A DNA stretch of 64,000 bases from Pelethousia sp034928145 (GCA_034928145.1 JAYFPE010000007.1:62001-126000); one strand, 5' to 3'; counted from the stretch's first letter, positions 16,973 through 24,654 are shown. Program-made: numbers and translations. The notes: generated by a model from the sequence alone, not told the origin.

Positions 16973-17878
16973 CTATAATATCGTTTCGGGATGATCCGCG
17001 GCGGCGACTTTTAGTTTTTGTTTTTTCAAAACAAAGATGTTAATAAACATCTGCTGCGCGATTTGATAAACATTCCCGATAATCCAGTAAAGACCCAATC
17101 CGGCGGGAACCGTGAAAGCAATGACTCCGCTCATGATGGGTGAAATCATGGCCATGTTGTTTTGCATGGATGCCTGAGCTTGGGTTTCATCTGTTTTTGA
17201 TGCGCCTTTCATGGAATATCTTACTGAAAAGTAAGAGGTAAGTGCAGAAAGCACAGGAATCAATAGCAGAAGATATGTACTTACGTCCGCACCACCATTG
17301 AGATAATGACTGGGGTTCCATGTAGGCACTGTTCCAAGATTGATTCCCAAAAAATTCATATTTAGCAAATCCGCCGGTTTTAGTAAATCAGATACTGCCT
17401 GAAGCTGTTCTGAATGGTTGCTAAAATAGGTAATAATACTCAGGTCTTTCATATTCGCAAGCTTTTCAGTTCCCTCTGGTATCAAAGTATAAAGCTGAGT
17501 GATAACTTCGGTGGATTTCCCAACCATGTATTTCAAAGGTTGAGAAATAGCATAGTATAGTGAAAATAAAATCGGCATCTGTACCAATAGGGGAAGGCAG
17601 CCGCCGGTCGGATTTACCTTGTTTTCCTGATAGAACTTCATGATCTCCGCACTTTGCTTTTCCTTGTCGTCTTTATATTTTTTCTGGATTTCCTGCATCC
17701 GAGGCTGAAGATCGCTCATTTTTGAGGTCGATTGTGCCTGTTTTATAGTCAGAGGAAGCAGCAGAGTCTTCATTCCCACTGTAAAAAGAATGATTGCGAT
17801 CCCATAGTTTTGAAACGCGATGTTGTCATATATAAATTTCAAGACGGCTCCCATGGGGATAGCGATGAAATCAAGCAT
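16973..17878 (-). CDS. yidC: YidC/Oxa1/SpoIIIJ membrane insertase
   Basis: A 301-residue insertase that helps proteins enter the membrane. It contains FTVGMKTLLLPLTIKQAQSTSKM, with Lys where many homologues have the groove Arg, followed by LQPRMQEIQKKYKDDKEK, NPTGGCLPLLVQMPILFSLYYAI and a C-terminal FTVPAGLGLYWIIGNVYQIAQQ. GGGAGG precedes the ATG at 17878, so the longer TTG frame is rejected. A chromosomal yidC next to rnpA would be expected elsewhere. This copy in a lipid island suggests an insertase matched to a modified membrane. Confidence 0.92.
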   Translation of the reverse strand: MLDFIAIPMGAVLKFIYDNIAFQNYGIAIILFTVGMKTLLLPLTIKQAQSTSKMSDLQPRMQEIQKKYKDDKEKQSAEIMKFYQENKVNPTGGCLPLLVQMPILFSLYYAISQPLKYMVGKSTEVITQLYTLIPEGTEKLANMKDLSIITYFSNHSEQLQAVSDLLKPADLLNMNFLGINLGTVPTWNPSHYLNGGADVSTYLLLLIPVLSALTSYFSVRYSMKGASKTDETQAQASMQNNMAMISPIMSGVIAFTVPAGLGLYWIIGNVYQIAQQMFINIFVLKKQKLKVAAADHPETIL

Positions 17879-17908
17879 ATTCTTACAATCCTCCCTCAAA
17901 AGGGTATA

Positions 17909-18430
17909 TTAAAAGCACAATAGACTTTGAAGCCTGCGCACGCTTTTTCTTTCTCCCAAACGACAGATTTCTATAAAAGCGCAATACTTATCTATAACCG
18001 CTACAATGTAAGCCTCTTTATACTTAGGCAACGTAATTGTTAGCGGCCACATATGTTTCAAAATGATATCCCGCTCCAACGCATTTAGGCAAAATGCCTT
18101 CTTCGCGTTTTGTAGAGCGCTGCGTGGATGATTTAGCCCGTGTAGGCCTTTATGTGATCCTTTTATGTGCCAGTCATACAGGAAAAAATCGTGAAGAAGC
18201 CCGCCTCTGGCCGCACAACGATAATTAAGGTTTATCTGTTTGCAAACCAAATAACTGCAGTACGACACATAAAGGCTGTGTTCCAGACAATCAACGTCGC
18301 AGTGTTGAATATAGTTTTTCATGGATCTGACCGATGGGTGATTTATCAGATCGCTTATGCTATCCAGAAAGTCTATGTCAGCGGAGGAGTCCGGCTGTCG
18401 TCTTAGCATGGAGTTGATTCTATCAATCAT
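17909..18430 (-). CDS. HD domain protein, putative phosphohydrolase
   Basis: This protein of 173 residues has the HD-type metal-binding pattern: HCDVDCLEHSLYVSY, then ARGGLLHDFFLYDWH, and a later ALERDIILKHMWPLT. Close relatives are common in Clostridia, with substrate unknown. GAGGTAAG precedes the ATG at 18430, which avoids the overlap with the UbiB gene produced by the longer frame. It lies 30 bp upstream of yidC. Confidence 0.8.
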   Translation of the reverse strand: MIDRINSMLRRQPDSSADIDFLDSISDLINHPSVRSMKNYIQHCDVDCLEHSLYVSYCSYLVCKQINLNYRCAARGGLLHDFFLYDWHIKGSHKGLHGLNHPRSALQNAKKAFCLNALERDIILKHMWPLTITLPKYKEAYIVAVIDKYCAFIEICRLGERKSVRRLQSLLCF

Positions 18431-18455
18431 AGTTCTTACCTCGTTCCCTGTATTT

Positions 18456-20141
18456 TTAGTGGCGCGACCGAAACATGGAGAGTATAAGCCCCAGAACAAT
18501 CACGACGGCCAATGCCAAGCCCACTTTCAATACGACAATATTAAAAAGGTACATCTCACCGCTTGTATCCGCGCTAAGGCCAGAACTTATCAGGACTCCG
18601 GCGACGATAATGCTTACGGCAAGCAATATCACGCTGAAAGACATCCTGTTGAAAATCCGTTCCAATCGTTTTTGAAATGTGTCCAGTTCTTTCATTTCAA
18701 ATTTAACGGCAAAGTCCTCATCTTCCGCATTGCGTAAAAGATTACGCATGGCGGATGGGAATTCAGTGAGCAGCTCCCGGTAATTTAACAGGCTCTTTTT
18801 TATCCGGTGCCGGGCCTTGTCAATCGAAAACGACTGATAAATCAGCTTTTTAGCGATTGGCTCCGCGACGACAAGAGCGTTTAACTCCGGTGCCAGTTTT
18901 TCCAATAGCGATTGGAGAGTTCCCAGCGTTTTGGCTAACAAAGTGAATTCACGGGGTATTCTCACATGGTTCAAATATGCGGTATGAAGTGTCTCATGAA
19001 GCAATTCGTCAAGCTTTATCTCGTTCATAGGCATGGTCAGGTATTTTTCGATGATTACATCTATATCTTTTTCAAATCTTTTAACATTACCCCGGGGAGC
19101 CATGGCGTCCATGTCAAGAATGGAACTGACCACCATGCCGCTGTCTTTGGTGGCAACCCCTATAAAAAAATCAGAGATCATATTTTTACGGGATTCGTTC
19201 AAGTATCCTACCATCCCAAAATCAAGAAACAGGATCGTGCCGTCTGGCAGAACCTGAATATTGCCCGGATGCGGATCCGCATGAAAAAAACCGTCTCGGA
19301 GCACCTGATTGCATATGGACGTAGCAAGCCTTTCAGCGGCCTTTCTTCGGTCAATACCCGCCAGATCCAAGGCTTCCAAATCGCTGATCTTAATGCCTTT
19401 AAAATACTCCATGGTAAGAACGCGTTTTGTCGTGTAAATCCATTTTATCTTTGGGACCGTGACGCCTTCGTCTTCGCGGAAATTGCGCAAGAAGGTATCC
19501 GCGTTTTCTCCCTCTTTCATAAAATCCATTTCATTTTGGATCGTCTTTTGAAAATCATCCACCATGCCGCTAAAATCATAGAGTTCCCCGTATTTTGTGT
19601 GATGGTCGAAAAAATGTGCCATCTCACTTAGAATATCGAGATCCAGACCAATGACTTTTTCAATACCTGGCCTTTGGACTTTTACGGCGACTTCTTTCCC
19701 CGAGATCAGTCTTGCATGATGGACTTGGGCTATGGACGCCGCGGCCAAAGGTTCTTCGTCAAATTCTTGATAGATATTTTCCAGACTGTCATTGAATTCA
19801 ACTTCAATGAGCGCCTTTACGTCGGCAAAGGGGAAGGGCTGCACCGAATCCTGCAGTTTTTTAAGCTCTTCAATTACATCTGGCGGCAACATGTCCTGTC
19901 TTATACTTAATAGCTGTCCCAGTTTAACAAATGTCGGTCCCAATTCTTCAAAAGTCAGTCTCAGCCGTTTTCCTGTTGAACCGCGAGCATTGTCAGGCGC
20001 GGTATCTGCATCCGAAATCTTATCTTTTCGCCGCAAAGTATAACGAAGCCCAAGCTGCCCCAGCAACAGGCCAAAACCGTACTTTGCAAAAACGGTAATG
20101 ATCTCCCTGTATCTTCTGACACGATTATGCTTGTAATCCAT
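18456..20141 (-). CDS. UbiB/AarF (ABC1/ADCK) atypical kinase-like protein
   Basis: A protein of about 561 residues. The KxGQ motif appears as PTFVKLGQLLS. The Ala-rich nucleotide loop is EPLAAASIAQVHHARL. Catalytic-loop-like HADPHPGNIQVL and the metal-binding LDFGMVG follow. Two hydrophobic segments near the C-terminus (ILLAVSIIVAGVLISSG and VVLKVGLALAVVIVLGLIL) anchor it to the membrane. The family supports ubiquinone synthesis in respirers but is also found in anaerobes without quinones, where lipid-related roles are suspected. The ATG at 20141 with AGGATTGATAGG before it is preferred over the longer frame. Confidence 0.9.
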   Translation of the reverse strand: MDYKHNRVRRYREIITVFAKYGFGLLLGQLGLRYTLRRKDKISDADTAPDNARGSTGKRLRLTFEELGPTFVKLGQLLSIRQDMLPPDVIEELKKLQDSVQPFPFADVKALIEVEFNDSLENIYQEFDEEPLAAASIAQVHHARLISGKEVAVKVQRPGIEKVIGLDLDILSEMAHFFDHHTKYGELYDFSGMVDDFQKTIQNEMDFMKEGENADTFLRNFREDEGVTVPKIKWIYTTKRVLTMEYFKGIKISDLEALDLAGIDRRKAAERLATSICNQVLRDGFFHADPHPGNIQVLPDGTILFLDFGMVGYLNESRKNMISDFFIGVATKDSGMVVSSILDMDAMAPRGNVKRFEKDIDVIIEKYLTMPMNEIKLDELLHETLHTAYLNHVRIPREFTLLAKTLGTLQSLLEKLAPELNALVVAEPIAKKLIYQSFSIDKARHRIKKSLLNYRELLTEFPSAMRNLLRNAEDEDFAVKFEMKELDTFQKRLERIFNRMSFSVILLAVSIIVAGVLISSGLSADTSGEMYLFNIVVLKVGLALAVVIVLGLILSMFRSRH

Positions 20142-20337
20142 CCTATCAATCCTATCCTGCAATCCTGCAACATCGCCAAACCATCTGTTTAATCCGTAGG
20201 AATGGATGAAGCAGGACCTTTTTGGTCAACCCCAGAGGGAGAAGGATGCGTCAAGAACATCGCATCATATAGTTAAAGCGCCTTTCATTGATCCGCATCC
20301 TTTCTCAAGCCTGTGGGTTTTGCGGCAATATAATCGC

Positions 20338-20676
20338 TTACTCTGTATCCTCGTTTTTAAGATATCCATGTTCCCGGAGGGTCTGCTGAACCTGTTCCCT
20401 TACGATTTCCGCGATTTCATCCTTTGTCACAATATCTTCCTTTTTTGCTACATTCGCAAAGTCCAAAGCCTTTGCGACCTCGTTTTGGATCAACTTTTTC
20501 AATTCCTCCCGTTGCTCTTCGCCTCGCTGTACAAGTTCGGACGCAAATTGACGGGCGTCTTTTTTCGATACCTCGCCTTTGCCGACCAGTTCCTCCACAA
20601 ACTCTTCTACTTTTTCCCGTGAATACAGCAGAAGTCCCAGCCCCAGGTTGATTGACTTTTCAAATGCGTTTGACAT
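20338..20676 (-). CDS. Phasin-like coiled-coil protein
   Basis: This protein of 112 residues begins MSNAFEKSINLGLGLLLYSREKVEEFVEELVGKGEVSKKDA and is then almost entirely charged helix, the pattern of the phasin/poly-granule-associated family that often sits beside aarF in Clostridia. AAAGGAGTGTGTATC precedes the ATG. Such proteins may coat lipid surfaces, but no polyhydroxyalkanoate genes are seen here. It lies 15 bp downstream of the TetR gene. Confidence 0.75.
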   Translation of the reverse strand: MSNAFEKSINLGLGLLLYSREKVEEFVEELVGKGEVSKKDARQFASELVQRGEEQREELKKLIQNEVAKALDFANVAKKEDIVTKDEIAEIVREQVQQTLREHGYLKNEDTE

Positions 20677-20691
20677 GATACACACTCCTTT

Positions 20692-21273
20692 TTAATTTAT
20701 TAAGCTTTCCGCCAGATTTAAGGATTCGAAGGAAACATCATTGTCGGAGCTCAGCATGAGTTGAATTGAAGTTCCATAAAAAGCACCAAGGATCAGCTTC
20801 GCAACGTTTCGAGGAGAATAATCCGACTTCCGATTGTCATTATCCGTATTCAAGGTCAGGTTTTTCTCAATAATCTCCGCCAGCCTCTCAAACAGGCTGT
20901 TTACTTTTTCTCGGAAGGACGGTACCCATAGCGCCTGTGCAGTAAAATCGATAAACAGCTTGAATAGATTGGGATTGTCTTTGAGTAATTCTTTGAAAAA
21001 AGCCATAAGCGCAGCGAATTTTTGCTTCCTACCCGTAGCTGATTCCAGCTTCCGCTCAATTTCACTTAAATACTGGTAAATCATCATATTGATGACCTCA
21101 AGAAACAGATTTTCTTTGCTTTTGTAGTAGTAGGTTACCTGGCCCAGCGCGACCCCGGCTTCATCAGCTATGTTCCGCATTGTCACAGCGGCATAACCCC
21201 TTGTGGAAAGGCATTCGAATGCCGTATTTAAAATTTTTTCGGATGGCCCTGTTTTGTCGGTCTTTCGCTGCAT
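20692..21273 (-). CDS. TetR family regulator heading the phasin-UbiB-HD-YidC-GT operon
   Basis: A 193-residue regulator with a clear N-terminal helix-turn-helix (GYAAVTMRNIADEAGVALGQVTYYYKSKENLFLEVI). The ligand domain is of unassigned type; related regulators often sense acyl-CoA or other lipids. A GGAGGTG site lies within the first codons of the longer frame, so the ATG at 21273 is the likely start. Its promoter carries a near-perfect operator (21291-21314), so it probably represses its own operon. Confidence 0.85.
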   Translation of the reverse strand: MQRKTDKTGPSEKILNTAFECLSTRGYAAVTMRNIADEAGVALGQVTYYYKSKENLFLEVINMMIYQYLSEIERKLESATGRKQKFAALMAFFKELLKDNPNLFKLFIDFTAQALWVPSFREKVNSLFERLAEIIEKNLTLNTDNDNRKSDYSPRNVAKLILGAFYGTSIQLMLSSDNDVSFESLNLAESLIN

Positions 21274-21290
21274 GATGCACCTCCGCATTT

Positions 21291-21342
21291 TTTAGTTCGT
21301 ACGTACGTACTAAACTATAACAGAACTTGCTGCCTTTGTCAA
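21291..21342 (-). promoter_or_regulatory. Sigma-A promoter with overlapping TetR operator
   Basis: On the minus strand TTGACA (21337-21342) and TATAGT (21314-21319) are 17 bp apart, close to consensus. Immediately downstream, at 21291-21314, a 24-bp near-perfect palindrome runs from TTTAGT through CGTACGTACG to ACTAAA. It overlaps the -10 edge and the likely start point, a classic autoregulatory TetR site for the gene starting at 21273. Confidence 0.8.
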
Positions 21343-22015
21343 CCCCATCGGATTCATTGCTTACAAAAACATCCGCAGTGATAGCTAAGTAGTCAACTGC
21401 GGATGCTTCTATATAGTACGCCTTTCCCATTTGTAGGGGTGCAATTCAGAAAGGGCAATAAATCATTGATTGTTCCCGTCGAGCCTTATGCCAGCCATGT
21501 GGGGTACAGCCATCAGTCGAGTAGAATGGGGACGCCGATATAAAAGAGTTTTATTTTATATTTGCTGTAAATGGAAGCGTCGGCCTCATACAACACTGGT
21601 TGAAAAACGGGTTGAACCAGTCCACCACGGAAATAGCGCAGATCATAATGGTCACCTATTCTTAAATTTTTTAATTTAAGGCAACCCATGAAAAGTACGG
21701 AAATAAAAAGACCGGCTGCCGAAATGTCCAATCGCAAAGGAGGCGGGACTATTCAGCAGCCGGAATTGTGCATCGTGAACAATATAGTGGTGTATACTTT
21801 AACGATGAAAGGGAGTAGCATCATTGTGCCTATCCTGCTTCAATTAGCCGAATGGGGCACTTATTAAGTGCAAGAAAATTCGGACAGTAAAACTTTTTGC
21901 AATGAATGTCAATCTATAACATAATACGCTTGAGAGACCCGAACGCATTATGCCAAAAAAACAAGGAATATAGTAAACTGTGTGCAGACGGCTATTATAT
22001 TCCAATGTTTCTACT
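21343..22015. other. Non-coding stretch with inverted repeats; no convincing gene
   Basis: No open frame here has both a ribosome binding site and recognisable content. Visible structures are a perfect 8-bp AT-rich inverted repeat at 21661-21680 and a 12-bp inverted repeat (CCGGCTGCCGAA, 21712-21723, against 21752-21763, one mismatch) enclosing 28 bp with an AAAGGAGG-like motif. A leftward frame ending near 21513 could be the tail of a decayed gene, but I do not recognise it. Confidence 0.4.
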
Positions 22016-22174
22016 CTACGTATCTTTATTGCCAATAAGCTTACATACCGGTGAACATATATTACCGCCTGTATATTTGCAAAATGAGCACCATATCCGG
22101 GTTCCAGCCATGTAAGGAGATTTACGGTTTAAACATTTTTGGGGCAAACCTTTAGGTGGAGTAGTGTACTTCAT
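22016..22174 (-). CDS. Cysteine-rich 52-residue protein, possible zinc ribbon
   Basis: This short gene has an excellent AAGGAGG site 6 bases before its ATG and a TATAAT-like -10 element about 50 bp upstream. The product begins MKYTTPPKGLPQKCLNRKS and has five cysteines at 14, 29, 32, 40 and 44, including CSFC and CSPVC, which suggests metal binding. I do not recognise a family. It stands alone between the TetR operon and the iteron-like repeats, so it is probably part of the mobile element. Confidence 0.6.
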   Translation of the reverse strand: MKYTTPPKGLPQKCLNRKSPYMAGTRIWCSFCKYTGGNICSPVCKLIGNKDT

Positions 22175-22337
22175 ATCAAGACCTCCTTTTATTTTTTATG
22201 AGGTCATTATATAATTAGTTTGTGCCCTCAGTGTGCCCTAAAGCCGCGAAATAAAAGAAATTGAATATTTGAGCGCCATACAAAATCCAATCCAGAGCCG
22301 TGAAGGGTCGAAGCCCTCAATACTCCCATATAATAAA

Positions 22338-22379
22338 AAACCCGCAAGATGAGCTTTTAAAGCGCCATCCTGCGGGTTT
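22338..22379. terminator. Intrinsic terminator-like hairpin
   Basis: CCCGCA (22341-22346) extended by flanking A/T pairs pairs with TGCGGG (22371-22376) around a further GATG/CATC pairing. T-rich tracts lie on both sides, so it can work in both directions. It separates the cysteine-rich gene from the repeat cluster. Confidence 0.6.
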
Positions 22380-22489
22380 CTCATCCATTATCAAATTCTG
22401 CTTTCATCGAAGGCTATTCTGCAACGGCTTTTTCCACAAAGCCTTTTGAAAAAAACTTAAAAGAATTTTTCGTACAGTGTGGGTGTGCA

Positions 22490-22602
22490 CCTTTTCACGA
22501 TACCTCCGAACCTTTTCACGAACCCCTAAACCTTTTCACGTTTCCTTTACCTTTTCACGAAAGGTAGGGAAGTGAAGCACCGGCGGGTGCATCTTTTCAC
22601 GA
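22490..22602. repeat. Five phased iteron-like repeats (CCTTTTCACGA)
   Basis: The 11-mer CCTTTTCACGA, or a one-base variant, starts at 22490, 22511, 22531, 22550 and 22592, all in the same orientation. Spacings are 21, 20, 19 and 42 (two turns of 21), so all copies lie on nearly the same face of the helix. This pattern is typical of iterons bound by a replication initiator, or of a multimeric regulator site. No initiator gene is present nearby. The cluster sits between the AT-rich island and the tRNA-Ser genes and may be a relic origin of the element. Confidence 0.7.
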
Positions 22603-22613
22603 TATAGGTTCAA

Positions 22614-22643
22614 AAAAGCAAAAAAGCCGCCTCGATAGGCGGC
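22614..22643 (-). terminator. Terminator downstream of the tRNA-Ser genes
   Basis: On the minus strand GCCGCC pairs with GGCGGC across a 6-base loop and is followed by a run of T, about 90 bp past the 3' end of tRNA-Ser(GCU). It suits the end of the tRNA transcript. Confidence 0.7.
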
Positions 22644-22663
22644 ATGTTTTTGCCCTTAAAATG

Positions 22664-22694
22664 CGGAAAAGCCCAGTAATACTGGACTTTTCCG
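22664..22694. repeat. 31-bp inverted repeat beside tRNA-Ser
   Basis: CGGAAAAG...CCAGTA pairs with its inverse around a 1-3 base centre, with one mismatched pair. It lies 36 bp past the tRNA 3' end. It could be a second terminator or part of an element junction. Confidence 0.5.
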
Positions 22695-22729
22695 TCAGTC
22701 AACATTGTATCAATATTGACGTTTGTTTT

Positions 22730-22822
22730 TGGCGGAGAAGGAGGGATTCGAACCCTCGCGCCAGTCACCCCAGCCTACTCCCTTAGCAGGGGAGCCCCTT
22801 ACAGCCTCTTGGGTACTTCTCC
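22730..22822 (-). tRNA. tRNA-Ser (anticodon GCU)
   Basis: A 93-nt class II tRNA. The acceptor stem GGAGAAG pairs with CTTCTCC, the anticodon loop CTGCTAA gives GCU, a long variable arm follows, the T-loop is GGTTCGAATCC, and an encoded CCA is present at 22732-22730. It sits at the composition boundary and its 3' end faces the AT-rich island, as expected for an integration target. Confidence 0.95.
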
Positions 22823-22858
22823 ACACCGTATTCGGTTGGGCCGCCCTTCGCCGCTAGC

Positions 22859-22947
22859 TGGCGGAGAGAGAGGGATTCGAACCCCCGGTGCCTTACGGCA
22901 TCACCGGTTTTCAAGACCGGCTCCTTAAACCACTCAGACATCTCTCC
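22859..22947 (-). tRNA. tRNA-Ser (anticodon UGA)
   Basis: An 89-nt class II tRNA with acceptor stem GGAGAGA/TCTCTCC, anticodon loop CTTGAAA (UGA), a long variable arm, T-loop GGTTCGAATCC and encoded CCA. It lies upstream of tRNA-Ser(GCU), with 36 bp between, probably in one transcript. Confidence 0.95.
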
Positions 22948-23032
22948 CTGTCTATCGTGCGTGGATATTATAGCAATATGGCCGCCAAATGTCAAGGCGT
23001 GATCCATGCGCCGGGCTACCCGCCGGTGAGGA

Positions 23033-23746
23033 CTATCGTCTATTGCGGCGGGTGCCGCGGGCCATGAGGAATAGCCGCAGGAAGCTTACGAGGGCGCTCA
23101 GGGCAGCCACCACATAGGTCATGGCCGCGGCGCGCAGCACCTTGCGGGCGCCGGGCACTTCGTCGTAGGCCAGATAACCGCCTTCCTCCAGCATCACGAG
23201 GGCGCGGCGGGAGGCGTTGAGCTCCACGGGCAGGGTGATGAACTGGAAAAGCAGGATGCCCAGGAACAGCCATACGCCCAACATCGCCAGATTGAAGGAG
23301 CCCATCATCACGCCGATGAGGGTGATCCAGGGGGCTGCGCCAGAGCCAAAGGAGGCCACAGGCAGCACGGCGTTGCGAAGCTTAATGGGCAAATAGCCCT
23401 CCTCATGCTGCATTACATGGCCGATCTCGTGTGCGGCCACGGCCAGGGCGGCAATAGAACTTTGGCCATATACGCTCTCTGAGAGCCCCACGGTGTTGTT
23501 GCGGGGATCGAAATGATCCGTAAGGCTGCCGGATACCTGCGTTACCCTAACGTTGCTGCCCGCGCGCGAAAGCAGGCGGGCTGCAGCCTCATAGGCTGTT
23601 AGGCGGGCGGCGGCGGGTATCTTGGCATATTGATTGAAGGTGCTCTTGACCCGCGCCTGGGCGATCAGCCCCAGCACAAAAACGGCCAGCACCGCGAATA
23701 TAAGCGGGTCTGAACCATAACCGTAGCCATAACCGTAACCGAACAT
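23033..23746 (-). CDS. YugP-like neutral zinc metallopeptidase
   Basis: A 237-residue membrane protein of the Zn_peptidase_2 family. The zinc-binding HEIGH motif is in VAAHEIGHVMQHEEGYLP, preceded by HFDPRNNTVGLSESVYGQSSIAALAVA. N-terminal and C-terminal hydrophobic segments anchor it. The N-terminus carries a run of alternating Gly-Tyr, common in this family. Physiological substrates are unknown. It lies 12 bp downstream of the sortase gene and probably shares its transcript. Confidence 0.9.
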   Translation of the reverse strand: MFGYGYGYGYGSDPLIFAVLAVFVLGLIAQARVKSTFNQYAKIPAAARLTAYEAAARLLSRAGSNVRVTQVSGSLTDHFDPRNNTVGLSESVYGQSSIAALAVAAHEIGHVMQHEEGYLPIKLRNAVLPVASFGSGAAPWITLIGVMMGSFNLAMLGVWLFLGILLFQFITLPVELNASRRALVMLEEGGYLAYDEVPGARKVLRAAAMTYVVAALSALVSFLRLFLMARGTRRNRR

Positions 23747-23758
23747 AGTCTTCTCCTT

Positions 23759-24529
23759 TTATGATACGCTCTGCTCATCCACGGGTTTGGCCACCACGAT
23801 CACCCGCTCGTTGCTGGTGCCTTGAGAGCTATTCCACTCACCGTGGCAGGTGATGAGGGTCATGCGGGTGTCGCCGCTTTGCTCCATCACCCAGGCGGGC
23901 CAATCGTCGATGGTAAAAACATCCACGCTCGCCACGGCGAAATACGTAACGCTGCCGTCGTCATAGGTGACGGCCATCTTTTCGCCCGGGGCCATATCGC
24001 TGAGCACGGAGAACACGCCCGCCACCTTTTTCCAACGGATGTGGCCGTTGATGATGGCATTGCCCGGCTCGCCCGGCGAGGGGCCTTCCTCCAGCCAAGC
24101 CGCCACCTTTTCGGAATCGATGGTGCCCATGATCTTGACAGGCTCCCCATTTTCATCCAGGATAGGATTGCCCTTTTTGTCCACATCATTCACGATGCCC
24201 ACCGGCTCGATGGGGCAGGAGATCGCCCGCTCCGTGAAGTGCAGCGTCACGGGGATCTTTTTCACATAGGGCGTGGGCGAGGGCGTGGTTACAGCGGCGG
24301 CCGCCGTGGGGCCGGGGGAGGCCGGCGCAACCGTAGGCGTCGGCGGGGCTACATAGGCGTCCGGGATGAACACATACTGGCGTACCAGCAGCCAAACGCC
24401 GGCAGCGAACAGCACGACGCTGGCCGCCAGCAAGAGCCTGTTGAGCAGAAGGCTTTTGCGGGCTTTGGCGCTCTTTTGCGCGGCCTGCTGTTGCTCATTC
24501 ATATTATTATCCATACGTTCGTTTTCCAT
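23759..24529 (-). CDS. Membrane-anchored sortase
   Basis: A 256-residue transpeptidase. A cytoplasmic N-terminus is followed by one membrane segment (about 31-50), a Pro/Thr/Ala-rich linker (60-90) and the sortase barrel. The catalytic residues are His163 (NGHIRWKK), Cys228 (LITCHGEW) and Arg242 (NERVIVV). Sortases attach surface proteins by their LPxTG-like signals; no obvious substrate gene is in the window. No strong ribosome binding site is visible, so an internal ATG could be the start. It is transcribed away from argS. Confidence 0.9.
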   Translation of the reverse strand: MENERMDNNMNEQQQAAQKSAKARKSLLLNRLLLAASVVLFAAGVWLLVRQYVFIPDAYVAPPTPTVAPASPGPTAAAAVTTPSPTPYVKKIPVTLHFTERAISCPIEPVGIVNDVDKKGNPILDENGEPVKIMGTIDSEKVAAWLEEGPSPGEPGNAIINGHIRWKKVAGVFSVLSDMAPGEKMAVTYDDGSVTYFAVASVDVFTIDDWPAWVMEQSGDTRMTLITCHGEWNSSQGTSNERVIVVAKPVDEQSVS

Positions 24530-24575
24530 AGGGGGATTATATCATCCGCCCCCAGCCGAAACAAGGCGATATCCG

Positions 24576-24604
24576 TTAACAATTTCGCAGTGATGTGATA
24601 TAAT
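24576..24604 (+). promoter_or_regulatory. Sigma-A promoter of argS
   Basis: TTAACA (24576-24581) and TATAAT (24599-24604) have a 17-bp spacer, about 50 bp before the argS start. No T-box antiterminator motif is seen in the short leader. Confidence 0.65.
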
Positions 24605-24654
24605 TGGAAAAATCGCGGGCACCTATGCCACAATAACCGATGGAGCGTAATGAT

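Noticed and set aside
22272..22322. A segment near tRNA-Ser reading GGGTCGAAGCCC that looks like a T-arm
   Set aside because: No acceptor or anticodon stem can be built around it and it does not repeat the tRNA-Ser 3' end. It cannot be called a tRNA or an attachment site.
22490..22602. The phased 11-bp repeats as a CRISPR array
   Set aside because: The repeats are too short, the spacers are only about 9 bp, and no cas genes are present.
23703..23746. Gly-Tyr codon repeat at the start of the YugP-like gene as a possible microsatellite
   Set aside because: Such Gly-Tyr runs are common at the N-terminus of this peptidase family.
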